Source: a virus. From it: 21,589 nucleotides of DNA. The stretch's first letter is position 1, and each line of letters starts with the position of its first letter. Below, in pieces: positions 13,479-18,778 of the stretch. The notes below the pieces were generated by a model. It was not told the DNA's origin. It ran no database searches and worked only from the letters and a program-made list of their open reading frames with translations. Both the position numbers and the translations under genes were made by a program. The stretch lies in the IMG/VR virus record IMGVR_UViG_3300023276_001246, positions 1-21,589 of that record; one strand, given 5' to 3'.

Positions 13479-13617
13479 AATTTGTAATAAGTTTTAGTTC
13501 GTATAAATAATTAAGCGCACACAAGAATCGGTTCGGTTGTTTCATTTTAGTTATATCGAGAACCTTTCCTGGTGCTAGTTCATCTAAATAATTGTATACT
13601 TTAGTTAAGTAATCCAT
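13399..13617 (-). CDS. Hypothetical, possibly winged-helix protein (72 aa)
   Basis: MDYLTKVYNYLDELAPGKVLDITK, then FLCALNYLYELKLITNYGWSINKNWTRIRKHRSLNYGLY. The helix, short basic strand and helix followed by a YGWSINKNWTRIRK hairpin suggest a small winged helix, but this is a fold guess. The start overlaps the end of the VRR-NUC gene by 17 nt, as is usual in this operon. No cysteines or catalytic motif. Confidence 0.5.
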   Translation of the reverse strand: MDYLTKVYNYLDELAPGKVLDITKMKQPNRFLCALNYLYELKLITNYGWSINKNWTRIRKHRSLNYGLYKRS

Positions 13618-13930
13618 TTATAATTGTTTGAAATTGGGTTAAGCTTCTAACAATATGGTATTCAAACCCGTGTGATTCGACAATTTTTTGCCATTCTTTT
13701 TGAATTGGTTGTTGTCTACCTTTAGCATCTTTAAACTCGATAAAATAAGTTTTCGATTTCCAATGAAAGCAACAGTCAGAAACACCCGGAACCATCCCCA
13801 TTGATTTGCGAATTCCCCCTTGACGTTTATTTGCCGGGTTATTATTAACTTCATAGAATAGGCCGTATGTTTCCAGATGTGTATTTCTCAACCATTTTAC
13901 ACATTCATATTGAATTTGTGCTTCTGTCAT
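13601..13930 (-). CDS. VRR-NUC domain nuclease
   Basis: 109 residues, essentially one domain. Key features: an N-terminal helix with E9 (TEAQIQYECVKWL), EVNNNPANKRQGGIRKSMGMVPGVSD with D52, TYFIEFKDAKGRQQPIQKEW with E65 and K67 of the E-x-K active site and Q73, then a C-terminal YHIVRSLTQF helix. VRR-NUC proteins are Holliday-junction or flap nucleases, and stand-alone phage versions are common. It probably resolves branched DNA made by the recombination module downstream. It overlaps the HTH gene upstream by 4 nt. Confidence 0.85.
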   Translation of the reverse strand: MTEAQIQYECVKWLRNTHLETYGLFYEVNNNPANKRQGGIRKSMGMVPGVSDCCFHWKSKTYFIEFKDAKGRQQPIQKEWQKIVESHGFEYHIVRSLTQFQTIINGLLN

Positions 13931-14190
13931 TTTAAAATATCTTTATTTAGTTTCGCGGGGATAAATGTAGTACTAAAAATAGATAGTATTTCTATTTCTG
14001 CATTCTCAGTATCTTTAACCATATTATAAATAGTCCTTTCACTTTTGGTTGAAATCTTTGCAAAATCTCGGACTGACATTATTTTCAATTCCTTGCAAAA
14101 TTGCTCTAAAATCTTAAATGATTTGTATGGATTGGCTTTACAAGTTTTTGCAATGCGTTTCTTCTCCGCCTTTGTTAATAGGTTGTTCAT
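13927..14190 (-). CDS. Helix-turn-helix DNA-binding protein (87 aa)
   Basis: A helix-turn-helix is visible at about residues 38-58 (MSVRDFAKISTKSERTIYNM): R-D-F-A-K-I-S-x-x-S-x-R-T-I-Y pattern. It is preceded by a basic helical segment (KAEKKRIAKTCKANPYKSFKILEQFCKELK). The tail (FSTTFIPAKLNKDILK) is short. It is the first gene of the compact early operon, next to the boundary with the cassette-like region, so it may regulate the operon or bind replication sites. It overlaps the VRR-NUC gene by 4 nt. Confidence 0.65.
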   Translation of the reverse strand: MNNLLTKAEKKRIAKTCKANPYKSFKILEQFCKELKIMSVRDFAKISTKSERTIYNMVKDTENAEIEILSIFSTTFIPAKLNKDILK

Positions 14191-14224
14191 GATGTTTTAG
14201 TTTTTAAGGTGTTCATATATGTAG

Positions 14225-14251
14225 TTAGCGTGCATTAAAACGACACGCTAA
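14225..14251. repeat. Inverted repeat at the boundary of the accessory region
   Basis: TTAGCGTG (14225-14232) and CACGCTAA (14244-14251) form a perfect 8-bp stem with an 11-nt loop. A second perfect stem GGTTTT/AAAACC (14333-14347) touches the stop codon of the methyltransferase. The gap 14191-14348 holds no gene. These are the first of the hairpins that separate genes from here to 21.2 kb. Confidence 0.65.
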
Positions 14252-14348
14252 CACGTGGTATAAATAATTGCTTGGTTTCTACATTTAATCAACATTGTGC
14301 AAGTATTTTTATTTTTTTTGCCCACGCTCTTTGGTTTTTGCAAAACCA

Positions 14349-14918
14349 TTAAAATAAAGTCGGCATATCTTCAAACTGTTTTACTCTACTTTGTACCATC
14401 TTAAAATATTCAGGGTTTAATTCGCACCCGATAAAGTTTCTACCTTCTTTTATTGCAGCTATTGCAGTACTGCCGCTGCCCATAAAAGGGTCGAATATTG
14501 TATCACCTTCCTTTGTATTCTCTAATACCAACTTTCGCATCAATCCTATTGGTTTTTGGCTTGGGTGGTTATAAAATGTATCTCTTGCGTAACTGGCTGC
14601 AACCGTGCTATTAATTAAGTAATAGTTATAAACTTTATATGCCTTACCTCCATTCCGTTCATAAATTACTTCGTACATCGAACCAACACCGCACTTTTTA
14701 TCCCAAATATGCTTTGCTGTAAAATCCAATGGGAATTCAACTTTTGCGCTCCAAAATATTATTTGTCTGCATTCATAGTTTTTTACCCAATCCAACAACC
14801 CATCATAATAATGATATTCTTCTGGCATATAATCTGGGTAAGGTGGGTCTGTAATTATTGCATCAAATTTTATATTTGGCAATACGTTTTCAAACCTATC
14901 ATTAAATATTTGTATCAT
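14349..14918 (-). CDS. Orphan DNA methyltransferase (N6-adenine/N4-cytosine type)
   Basis: 189 residues. The catalytic motif IV ITDPPYPDY (DPPY at 24-27) comes first and the S-adenosylmethionine motif I FDPFMGSGST (142-151) comes last, followed by NFIGCELNPEYF. This order is that of the beta group (N6_N4_Mtase). The short middle leaves little room for a target-recognition domain. No restriction enzyme is nearby, so it probably modifies phage DNA to evade host restriction or alters regulation. Upstream of the ATG a purine-rich AGGGAGGGA is an unusually strong Shine-Dalgarno-like sequence for this genome. Confidence 0.88.
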   Translation of the reverse strand: MIQIFNDRFENVLPNIKFDAIITDPPYPDYMPEEYHYYDGLLDWVKNYECRQIIFWSAKVEFPLDFTAKHIWDKKCGVGSMYEVIYERNGGKAYKVYNYYLINSTVAASYARDTFYNHPSQKPIGLMRKLVLENTKEGDTIFDPFMGSGSTAIAAIKEGRNFIGCELNPEYFKMVQSRVKQFEDMPTLF

Positions 14919-14980
14919 AAAAAATCCCTCCCTAAAAAAAATAAAAATGTGACCATTCGTTCATTTATTAAACATTGTCG

Positions 14981-15027
14981 GTTATTGTCGCAACTATTCA
15001 TACCACCATACGTTGGAGAACAATAAC
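14981..15027. repeat. Intergenic inverted repeat of the cassette-boundary type
   Basis: GTTATTGT (14981-14988) and ACAATAAC (15020-15027) pair perfectly, and inside them CAAC (14991-14994) can pair with GTTG (15012-15015). The plus strand carries ACGTTGG just before the stop of the gene at 15031, as in other gaps. A wider arm pair TGTGACCATT / AATGGTCGCACA (14949-15050) reaches into that gene's 3' end. Confidence 0.55.
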
Positions 15028-15030
15028 TTG

Positions 15031-15267
15031 CTAAAAGTAATGGTCGCACATACTACAATAGTTGTCTCCTTTCGGTTTAGTTCCTTTTGTTACATTGCAT
15101 GTATAGCAAGTAACAGTTACCAACACCGGTTCATAAGTAATATTTTTAACTAATCTCATCCCTTCAATTAATAAATCTGGGAAACATAAGTTTGTCTTTC
15201 CTTTATTCTCTATAAGCCACTCATGTGCTATTTTAAACTCTTCTGTTGTATAATTTATATCGCTCAT
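15031..15267 (-). CDS. Small zinc-ribbon protein (78 aa)
   Basis: The N-terminal half (NYTTEEFKIAHEWLIENKGKTN) is helical. The C-terminus is a four-cysteine ribbon: TCYTCNVTKG...DNYCSMCDHYF. The segment before it, NITYEPVLVTVTC, recurs as NITYEPMLDTVKC in the larger protein at 18311, and the DNA is 28/29 identical over that stretch. The two proteins therefore share a recently exchanged C-terminal module. Partner and function unknown; ribbons of this kind usually support protein or nucleic-acid contacts. Confidence 0.65.
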   Translation of the reverse strand: MSDINYTTEEFKIAHEWLIENKGKTNLCFPDLLIEGMRLVKNITYEPVLVTVTCYTCNVTKGTKPKGDNYCSMCDHYF

Positions 15268-15315
15268 AATTCATCAATTTTAACCGTTAAAAATCCAACT
15301 CATAACCGCATACCA

Positions 15316-15684
15316 TTAGCAACCAATTCCCCCAAATTCCAAGTCGCAATCAGGACACCAATAGCACGCATTATCGTCAGTAGGGTGGCATTCGTTACAT
15401 TTGCAATTTGGGCAAATCATCACTCGTACCTCGTTGTTGCTAACAATGTGTTTATGTAATGCTGGTTCAGTTCTCGCATTATCATTGTTGCCATCGCACG
15501 CATCATTAGGTATTTCAGCTATTATTGCCCAAATTTCATTGCTATATTTATTTATGTTTTCAAGTTCTCTATCTAGTAATAGTGTACTTATGCTTTCACC
15601 TCGTTTGTTTGCGTTCACCATCGCAATGTAATTTTTCATCGGTGTAAGTAGGTTTCTTAGTCTTGTAATTTTAGTATCTGCCAT
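15316..15684 (-). CDS. Cysteine-rich zinc-binding protein (122 aa)
   Basis: The open frame includes a GTG at 15687, but ATG at 15684 (MADTKITRLRNLL) is the natural start. Residues 1-70 are helical (MKNYIAMVNANKRGESISTLLLDRELENINKYSNEIWAIIAE in part). The C-terminal third has CPNCKCNECH and CYWCPDCDLEF, eight or more cysteine/histidine ligands for one or two zinc ions. A LHKHIVSNNEV linker precedes it. Hairpin-type DNA stands upstream, and the stop overlaps an ACCATTAGC motif like those at other unit ends. No known function. Confidence 0.65.
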   Translation of the reverse strand: MADTKITRLRNLLTPMKNYIAMVNANKRGESISTLLLDRELENINKYSNEIWAIIAEIPNDACDGNNDNARTEPALHKHIVSNNEVRVMICPNCKCNECHPTDDNACYWCPDCDLEFGGIGC

Positions 15685-15724
15685 CACACTTGTATTTTAA
15701 AGTTTTGTTATCCGCATTATTTTC

Positions 15725-15761
15725 AGTGCTGTATTGTCGCACTACACAAACACTCAACGTT
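15725..15761. repeat. Cassette-boundary repeat (second subtype)
   Basis: AGTGC/GCACT (15725-15743) makes a short hairpin. It is followed by ACTACACAAAC...CAACGTT (15741-15761), which recurs with 18/21 identity at 18779-18799. It ends with CGTT shortly before the stop codon of the gene at 15775. Confidence 0.5.
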
Positions 15762-15774
15762 GTGGTTAAGTTTG

Positions 15775-16014
15775 CTATAATTCCTCGCCACAATTAGAGC
15801 AATACACCGGTTTGTGTACACCTTGAGAAATATGTTCATAGTCATGCTCGCAAACCTCCGCTTCGCTAACCACAACATCAGATGATAAATCATTTTTATT
15901 AACTACTTCTTGCAAGGCTTCAAAACCTGCAATAAATCCTGAACATTCCTCTTGTGTGTGCTTTTCAGTAATATAGCAAGTTAATGCTATTTCTAATTCT
16001 TTTTTAAAATCCAT
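15775..16014 (-). CDS. Small CxxC protein (79 aa)
   Basis: The N-terminal helix region (FKKELEIALTCYITEKHTQEECSGFIAGFEALQ) is followed by a linker VVNKNDLSSDVVVSEAE, then CEHDYEHISQGVHKPVYCSNCGEEL, with C/H ligands for zinc. The linker is encoded by a 34-bp DNA segment (15874-15907) that is identical at 17717-17750 in a different gene. Either recombination or a shared ancestry of linkers is indicated. Function unknown. Confidence 0.6.
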   Translation of the reverse strand: MDFKKELEIALTCYITEKHTQEECSGFIAGFEALQEVVNKNDLSSDVVVSEAEVCEHDYEHISQGVHKPVYCSNCGEEL

Positions 16015-16030
16015 AATAGTTTAGTTTTCC

Positions 16031-16069
16031 AATTCCGTTAATAAAACCGCTTCATATCTGCGTACCGTT
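16031..16069. repeat. Conserved 39-bp cassette-boundary unit, copy 1
   Basis: The unit runs AATTCCGTTAATAAAAC to CTGCGTACCGTT. It recurs at 17882-17919 with one missing base and two substitutions, and ends at CCGTT, where a hairpin arm specific to each gap begins. On the minus strand it is the leader just before the ATG of the following gene. Confidence 0.75.
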
Positions 16070-16150
16070 AGGCACAATGCCTGTATCATTAATTCTATTC
16101 GCTGTTATTTGTAGGTCTGTAATCCTATTGTAAAAGGCACAGTGCCTAAC
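16067..16150. repeat. Long inverted repeat GTTAGGCAC...GTGCCTAAC
   Basis: The left arm 16067-16082 and right arm 16135-16150 match at 14 of 16 positions, with 52 nt between them. The gap 16015-16172 has no ORF worth calling. Arms beginning GTTAGGC and ending GCCTAAC resemble integron attC end boxes, but in the opposite polarity (see findings). Confidence 0.7.
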
Positions 16151-16172
16151 AATAAATATAAACAATAAAAAA

Positions 16173-16397
16173 TTACTCCTTTAGTTCTATCGGTCGAACA
16201 GCCCACGCACAATGCGTTCCAAATTTAAAGTGCTGTTTACCATACAGTATACCTTCATCTCTCCAATCAGCATATCCAGTTTCTAAAAATTCTCTCATTG
16301 CCTTGTATGCACCCTTTTTGGTTCGGTGTAAGCTAATAGTTGCCATCGCACTTTCATAAATGCAATCGGTGTATATAAATTCAAATACTTGGGTCAT
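16173..16397 (-). CDS. Hypothetical protein (74 aa)
   Basis: MTQVFEFIYTDCIYESAMATISLHRTKKGAYKAMREFLE, then GYADWRDEGILYGKQHFKFGTHCAWAVRPIELKE. The layout is strand, helix (TKKGAYKAMREFLE), then two strands, so it is probably a small alpha/beta domain; the pattern of a helix after HRTKKGA is shared by small Bacteroidota phage proteins I have seen. It forms its own hairpin-bounded unit. No catalytic residues stand out. Confidence 0.6.
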   Translation of the reverse strand: MTQVFEFIYTDCIYESAMATISLHRTKKGAYKAMREFLETGYADWRDEGILYGKQHFKFGTHCAWAVRPIELKE

Positions 16398-16429
16398 TGC
16401 CGTAATTTTTTAAAGTTCATATTATTTCC

Positions 16430-16583
16430 GTTAGGCGTAATACCTCCTGTACATATGTATTATATCATTTACTGTTAATGCATTATCTTCCCACGGTTCA
16501 CCTTCACCATATATTTTAAACTCAATTACTCGCTTATGGCTTTTATCTAATCCATTCCACCACTTTAAAGCACTACGCCTAAC
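16430..16583. repeat. Perfect 10-bp inverted repeat around the 3' part of a small gene
   Basis: GTTAGGCGTA (16430-16439) and TACGCCTAAC (16574-16583) are exact reverse complements, 134 nt apart. The left arm forms the stop codon of the 66-residue ORF, and the right arm lies in its N-terminal coding part (GVRRS). Both arms share the core GTTAGGC/GCCTAAC with the repeat at 16067-16150. Confidence 0.6.
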
Positions 16584-16631
16584 ACCATGTAAAGTGCATT
16601 GTGTCGTAGTTTTATTGCTATTTTTACTCAT
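16431..16631 (-). CDS. Hypothetical small protein overlapping cassette-boundary DNA (66 aa)
   Basis: MSKNSNKTTTQCTLHGVRRSALKWWNGLDKSHKRVIEFKIYG, then EPWEDNALTVNDIIHMYRRYY. The TQCTLHGVRRSA stretch is read through the right arm of the inverted repeat, and the stop codon lies in the left arm. The N-terminal part may therefore be boundary DNA that happens to be open. The rest (KWWNGLDKSHKRVIEFKIYGE...VNDIIHMYRRY) looks like a genuine small helical protein. A shorter start is possible but no internal ATG serves. Function unknown. Confidence 0.45.
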   Translation of the reverse strand: MSKNSNKTTTQCTLHGVRRSALKWWNGLDKSHKRVIEFKIYGEGEPWEDNALTVNDIIHMYRRYYA

Positions 16632-16664
16632 AATTTTAAGTTTTGTATTTCAAATTAAGTTAGT

Positions 16665-16677
16665 GGTGCAACGCACC
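16665..16677. repeat. Short hairpin GGTGC/GCACC in an intergenic gap
   Basis: A five-base-pair GC-rich stem with a three-base loop (AAC), followed on the plus strand by TTCAACGTTATAAAC at about 16683-16697, the CGTT motif seen in other gaps. It lies in the gap 16632-16737, which carries no gene. Confidence 0.45.
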
Positions 16678-16737
16678 TTACATTCAACGTTATAAACAAG
16701 TGCTTTAATATTTGCGCTCGTATGTAACATTGTGCTG

Positions 16738-16914
16738 TTAAGTCTTTTTCTTTTCTTTTTCCCCTTCCTTAAAAAAAGAATAAATACGAATAAAACTTTC
16801 TTCGTATCTTTTTCGAGCAGAAGAATTATAATAATCTTTAGGTTTTAAACCGAAGAATATAGCAAGGTCTTTCTCCTTCAATCCGAGTTCTTTTATCAAA
16901 TCTTTAATCTTCAT
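16738..16914 (-). CDS. Small helix-turn-helix-like protein (58 aa), third gene of an operator-controlled operon
   Basis: ATG at 16914 overlaps the end of the preceding gene by 11 nt; TAA is at 16738-16740. MKIKDLIKELGLKEKDLAIFFGLKPKDYYNSSARKRYEESF reads as a helix-turn-helix of the XRE-like sort (LIKELGLKEKDLAIFFGLKPKDYYN), then an aromatic helix IRIYSFFK and a lysine-rich tail EGEKEKKKT. As a probable DNA-binding last gene under a palindromic operator it could be the autoregulator of the unit. The DNA-binding call rests on pattern only. Confidence 0.55.
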   Translation of the reverse strand: MKIKDLIKELGLKEKDLAIFFGLKPKDYYNSSARKRYEESFIRIYSFFKEGEKEKKKT

Positions 16915-17167
16915 TTTCCCACTCCTTCCAAATTGCGTTTATAATATCTTTTTTTTGTGGTTCTAATAATGCCAGTATATCCTCGCCGTTATATAATATT
17001 TCGCTTATTTCATCTATTTCCGCTTTAATACCATTGCAAGGTTCTGAAGGCTGAAAAGAGTATTCTATGTCTAAATCAAACCCATTGTAATTAAGGGTTA
17101 TTCTTTTTGCGCCTTTAGATTTTAAGGCTTTAGATATTAACTGGCTTCTGCTTTCTATTTTTATCAT
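16904..17167 (-). CDS. Hypothetical protein (87 aa), second gene of the operator-controlled operon
   Basis: MIKIESRSQLISKALKSKGAKRITLNYNGFDLDIEYSFQ, then EPCNGIKAEIDEISEILYNGEDILALLEPQKKDIINAIWKEWENED. An N-terminal alpha/beta part is followed by an acidic helical part. It lies 11 nt downstream of the first gene's stop and overlaps the third gene by 11 nt, so the three are co-expressed. It is not recognisable as a known toxin or antitoxin. Size and charge would suit either a partner or an inhibitor protein. Confidence 0.6.
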   Translation of the reverse strand: MIKIESRSQLISKALKSKGAKRITLNYNGFDLDIEYSFQPSEPCNGIKAEIDEISEILYNGEDILALLEPQKKDIINAIWKEWENED

Positions 17168-17178
17168 GGTTGTCGAGT

Positions 17179-17367
17179 TTAATAAATATTATTATCAGCT
17201 AAAAAACATTTAATAGCATCAAGTTTTCCTTTATCTTCTGTGTTTGAATTTAACTTACTCCAAGTTTTTAAGCTTTTAACTAATTCGTCTTTTTTAGCTT
17301 CGCTTTTACCCTTAAACATCTCGTTTAATTTGCTGCTTACTTCGTTAAATCTTGCTTCATTTTTCAT
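17179..17367 (-). CDS. Hypothetical helical protein (62 aa), first gene of the operator-controlled operon
   Basis: The open frame continues to 17400, but the promoter -7 box (17389-17396) lies within that extension, so the ATG at 17367 (MKNEARFNEVSSKLNEMFKG) is the start, about 20 nt downstream of the box. The protein is a run of charged helices: KSEAKKDELVKSLKTWSKLN and EDKGKLDAIKCFLADNNIY. Its expression is probably controlled by the 13-bp inverted repeats around the promoter. A small, highly charged, autoregulated protein would fit an antitoxin-like role, but no family match is visible. Confidence 0.6.
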   Translation of the reverse strand: MKNEARFNEVSSKLNEMFKGKSEAKKDELVKSLKTWSKLNSNTEDKGKLDAIKCFLADNNIY

Positions 17368-17388
17368 ATCTCTGATTGTTTTGTTAAA

Positions 17389-17420
17389 CAAATATACCAT
17401 ATATACGGTAATAAAACAAA
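17389..17420 (-). promoter_or_regulatory. Strong Bacteroidota promoter for the three-gene unit
   Basis: On the minus strand TTTG (17417-17420), exactly 20 nt, then TATATTTG (17389-17396): both elements match the Bacteroidota consensus. It drives the genes at 17367, 17167 and 16914. It is the best promoter in the window together with the one at 21497. Confidence 0.75.
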
Positions 17421-17443
17421 TAAAGATGCAGTATATATGGTAT
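17394..17443. promoter_or_regulatory. Operator-like 13-bp inverted repeats around the promoter
   Basis: ATACCATATATAC (17394-17406) and GTATATATGGTAT (17431-17443) are exact reverse complements with 24 nt between them. They bracket the -33 element, and the left copy overlaps the -7 box, so a bound dimeric repressor would block RNA polymerase. The left half-site is itself nearly palindromic (ACCATATATACGGT). Confidence 0.7.
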
Positions 17444-17554
17444 TTATTTCATTTTTATTTAAAAATGGTTTGCCACCGCTCAAAAAGAAAAGAAAAAGAT
17501 ACGGTTCTTTGTATGTGGTTTAGTGTGTTAAAAAAGCACCAGATTTATAACAAC

Positions 17555-17587
17555 GTATAAATGGCATAGAAAAAACGCCACTTATAC
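17555..17587. repeat. Intergenic hairpin followed by CAACGTTAGC
   Basis: GTATAAATGGC (17555-17565) and GCCACTTATAC (17577-17587) pair over 11 positions with one G-T, around an 11-nt loop. CAACGTTAGC follows just before the stop of the gene at 17600. The gap 17444-17599 holds no gene. Confidence 0.65.
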
Positions 17588-17599
17588 CAACGTTAGCAA

Positions 17600-17869
17600 C
17601 TATAATTTGGCTAGGTAATGTTTTATACTTGCATCTATGTCTATATCTAGCAGACTCTGAGTCACGTTACTTTGCAAGTACTTATAATAGCCAATTAACA
17701 GTTCGCGTTGCTTGCTAACATCAGATGATAAATCATTTTTATTAACTACTACATACTCGTTATTATTCTCTACTGTTGGTGGTGTATTGTCAATTTCTTT
17801 CGCAACTAAAGCCTTAAAATCGTGCAAATTCATTGCTTTAGCCCACATGTAAATATTTTCTAAATTCAT
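17600..17869 (-). CDS. Hypothetical protein (89 aa) sharing a linker with another cassette gene
   Basis: MNLENIYMWAKAMNLHDFKALVAKEID, then a linker NNEYVVVNKNDLSSDVSKQR, then LLIGYYKYLQSNVTQSLLDIDIDASIKHYLAKL. The linker VVNKNDLSSDV and its 34-bp DNA (17717-17750) are identical to those in the gene at 15775, while the flanking domains differ. The gene is preceded by copy 2 of the 39-bp boundary unit. Both halves are helical and no catalytic motif is seen. Function unknown. Confidence 0.6.
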   Translation of the reverse strand: MNLENIYMWAKAMNLHDFKALVAKEIDNTPPTVENNNEYVVVNKNDLSSDVSKQRELLIGYYKYLQSNVTQSLLDIDIDASIKHYLAKL

Positions 17870-17881
17870 ATCGTATCTTTT

Positions 17882-17951
17882 AATTCGTTAATAAAACAGC
17901 TTCATATCTGCGAACCGTTGTGGGTAATACAGAGTTATCTATATTACCCAC
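17882..17951. repeat. Cassette-boundary unit, copy 2, with perfect hairpin
   Basis: 17882-17919 repeats the 16031-16069 unit (one base fewer, two substitutions). It runs into GTGGGTAATA (17920-17929) and TATTACCCAC (17942-17951), a perfect 10-bp stem with a 12-nt loop. The hairpin begins 8 nt before the stop of the lipoprotein gene. Confidence 0.75.
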
Positions 17952-17958
17952 CAAATAG

Positions 17959-18237
17959 CTACTGCTTAGTTATAATTAATCTGCCAGTAACCTCAATCAA
18001 CTTACCACTTTTTTTATCTTTAAAGTAGTAACCATCGCTATTTGCCTCGCTACTCACTTTACCGCTACTTATCCACGTTCTAGCAACAGATCCGTCACAG
18101 TTTATCATTTCTACTTTAAATTGAGAACCTAGCCCCCCAACTTTAGACCTCTGAGCATCTGTACAAGAAGTACTACCCACAACAAAAGATAAAACTAATG
18201 CTGCTGCAAATCCTTTAATAAAATTTCTCTTCTTCAT
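17959..18237 (-). CDS. Small lipoprotein (92 aa)
   Basis: MKKRNFIKGFAAALVLSFVVGSTSC is a type II signal peptide: basic start, hydrophobic core, and a lipobox-like GSTSC with the lipid-bearing cysteine at residue 25. The mature part (TDAQRSKVGGLGSQFKVEMINCDGS, then VARTWISSGKVSSEANSDGYYFKD and LIEVTGRLIITKQ) reads as a small beta-barrel-like domain. A phage-borne lipoprotein expressed in the lysogen is often a receptor-masking or superinfection-exclusion factor, as with the Llp type of phage T5. That role is inference from context only. It occupies its own hairpin-bounded unit. Confidence 0.75.
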   Translation of the reverse strand: MKKRNFIKGFAAALVLSFVVGSTSCTDAQRSKVGGLGSQFKVEMINCDGSVARTWISSGKVSSEANSDGYYFKDKKSGKLIEVTGRLIITKQ

Positions 18238-18265
18238 TTTAATATGTATTTAATTATTAATATTC

Positions 18266-18281
18266 GTGCGGTTATACGCAC
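18266..18281. repeat. Short intergenic hairpin GTGCG/CGCAC
   Basis: A perfect five-base-pair stem with a six-base loop in the gap 18238-18310. ATACCGTTGTAAAC follows before the stop of the gene at 18311, in line with the CCGTT motif of other gaps. No gene in the gap. Confidence 0.45.
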
Positions 18282-18310
18282 TATTCTTATCTCTATACCG
18301 TTGTAAACAA

Positions 18311-18733
18311 TTAAGTGCTTAACCAACACAGGTCACAACAATTACTGTCTCCTACTTTTTCTTCTTCTGTTAATTCTTTATGGCAGATGATGCACTTAAC
18401 AGTGTCCAACATCGGTTCATAAGTAATATTTTTATCTTGCTCTCGTTGTAACTCTTCACATTTTACAACTAATTCATCTGTTTTATAATTATAGTGCTTT
18501 ACTCGAACTTTAGGCAAGGCACTTTCCATAACTAAAGGTTTATGTAATACTTCATCAGAGCTTTGTTCTGGCTCCTTCCCCTCGCACAGCTCATCTATTT
18601 TATACTTGAAGCTTTCTAAAAACACCTCAATATCTGCATCGTAATCAATACTGCCTTTTGTTGGGTTATATTGCATATTACCATCTTTCCATGCATCTAT
18701 AATAAGTTTTCTTAATTTATCCTTCGCACTCAT
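18311..18733 (-). CDS. Hypothetical protein with C-terminal zinc ribbon (140 aa)
   Basis: Helical N-terminal part (MSAKDKLRKLIIDAWKDGN, then DIEVFLESFKYKIDELCEG), a variable linker (EPEQSSDEVLHKPLVMESAL), then KNITYEPMLDTVKCIICHKELTEEEKVGDSNCCDLCWLST, a four-cysteine ribbon (CxxC and CxxC). The stretch NITYEPxLxTVxC is shared with the gene at 15031 and its DNA (18406-18434) is 28/29 identical to 15120-15148, so the C-terminal module appears exchangeable. Function unknown. Confidence 0.62.
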   Translation of the reverse strand: MSAKDKLRKLIIDAWKDGNMQYNPTKGSIDYDADIEVFLESFKYKIDELCEGKEPEQSSDEVLHKPLVMESALPKVRVKHYNYKTDELVVKCEELQREQDKNITYEPMLDTVKCIICHKELTEEEKVGDSNCCDLCWLST

Positions 18734-18778
18734 ATATTTAGTTTTTAAGCTCTAATTTATTTCATCAGTACTTAACGT

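Noticed and set aside
13639-13854. 71-residue ORF within the VRR-NUC gene
   Set aside because: Out-of-frame shadow of a gene with intact catalytic residues.
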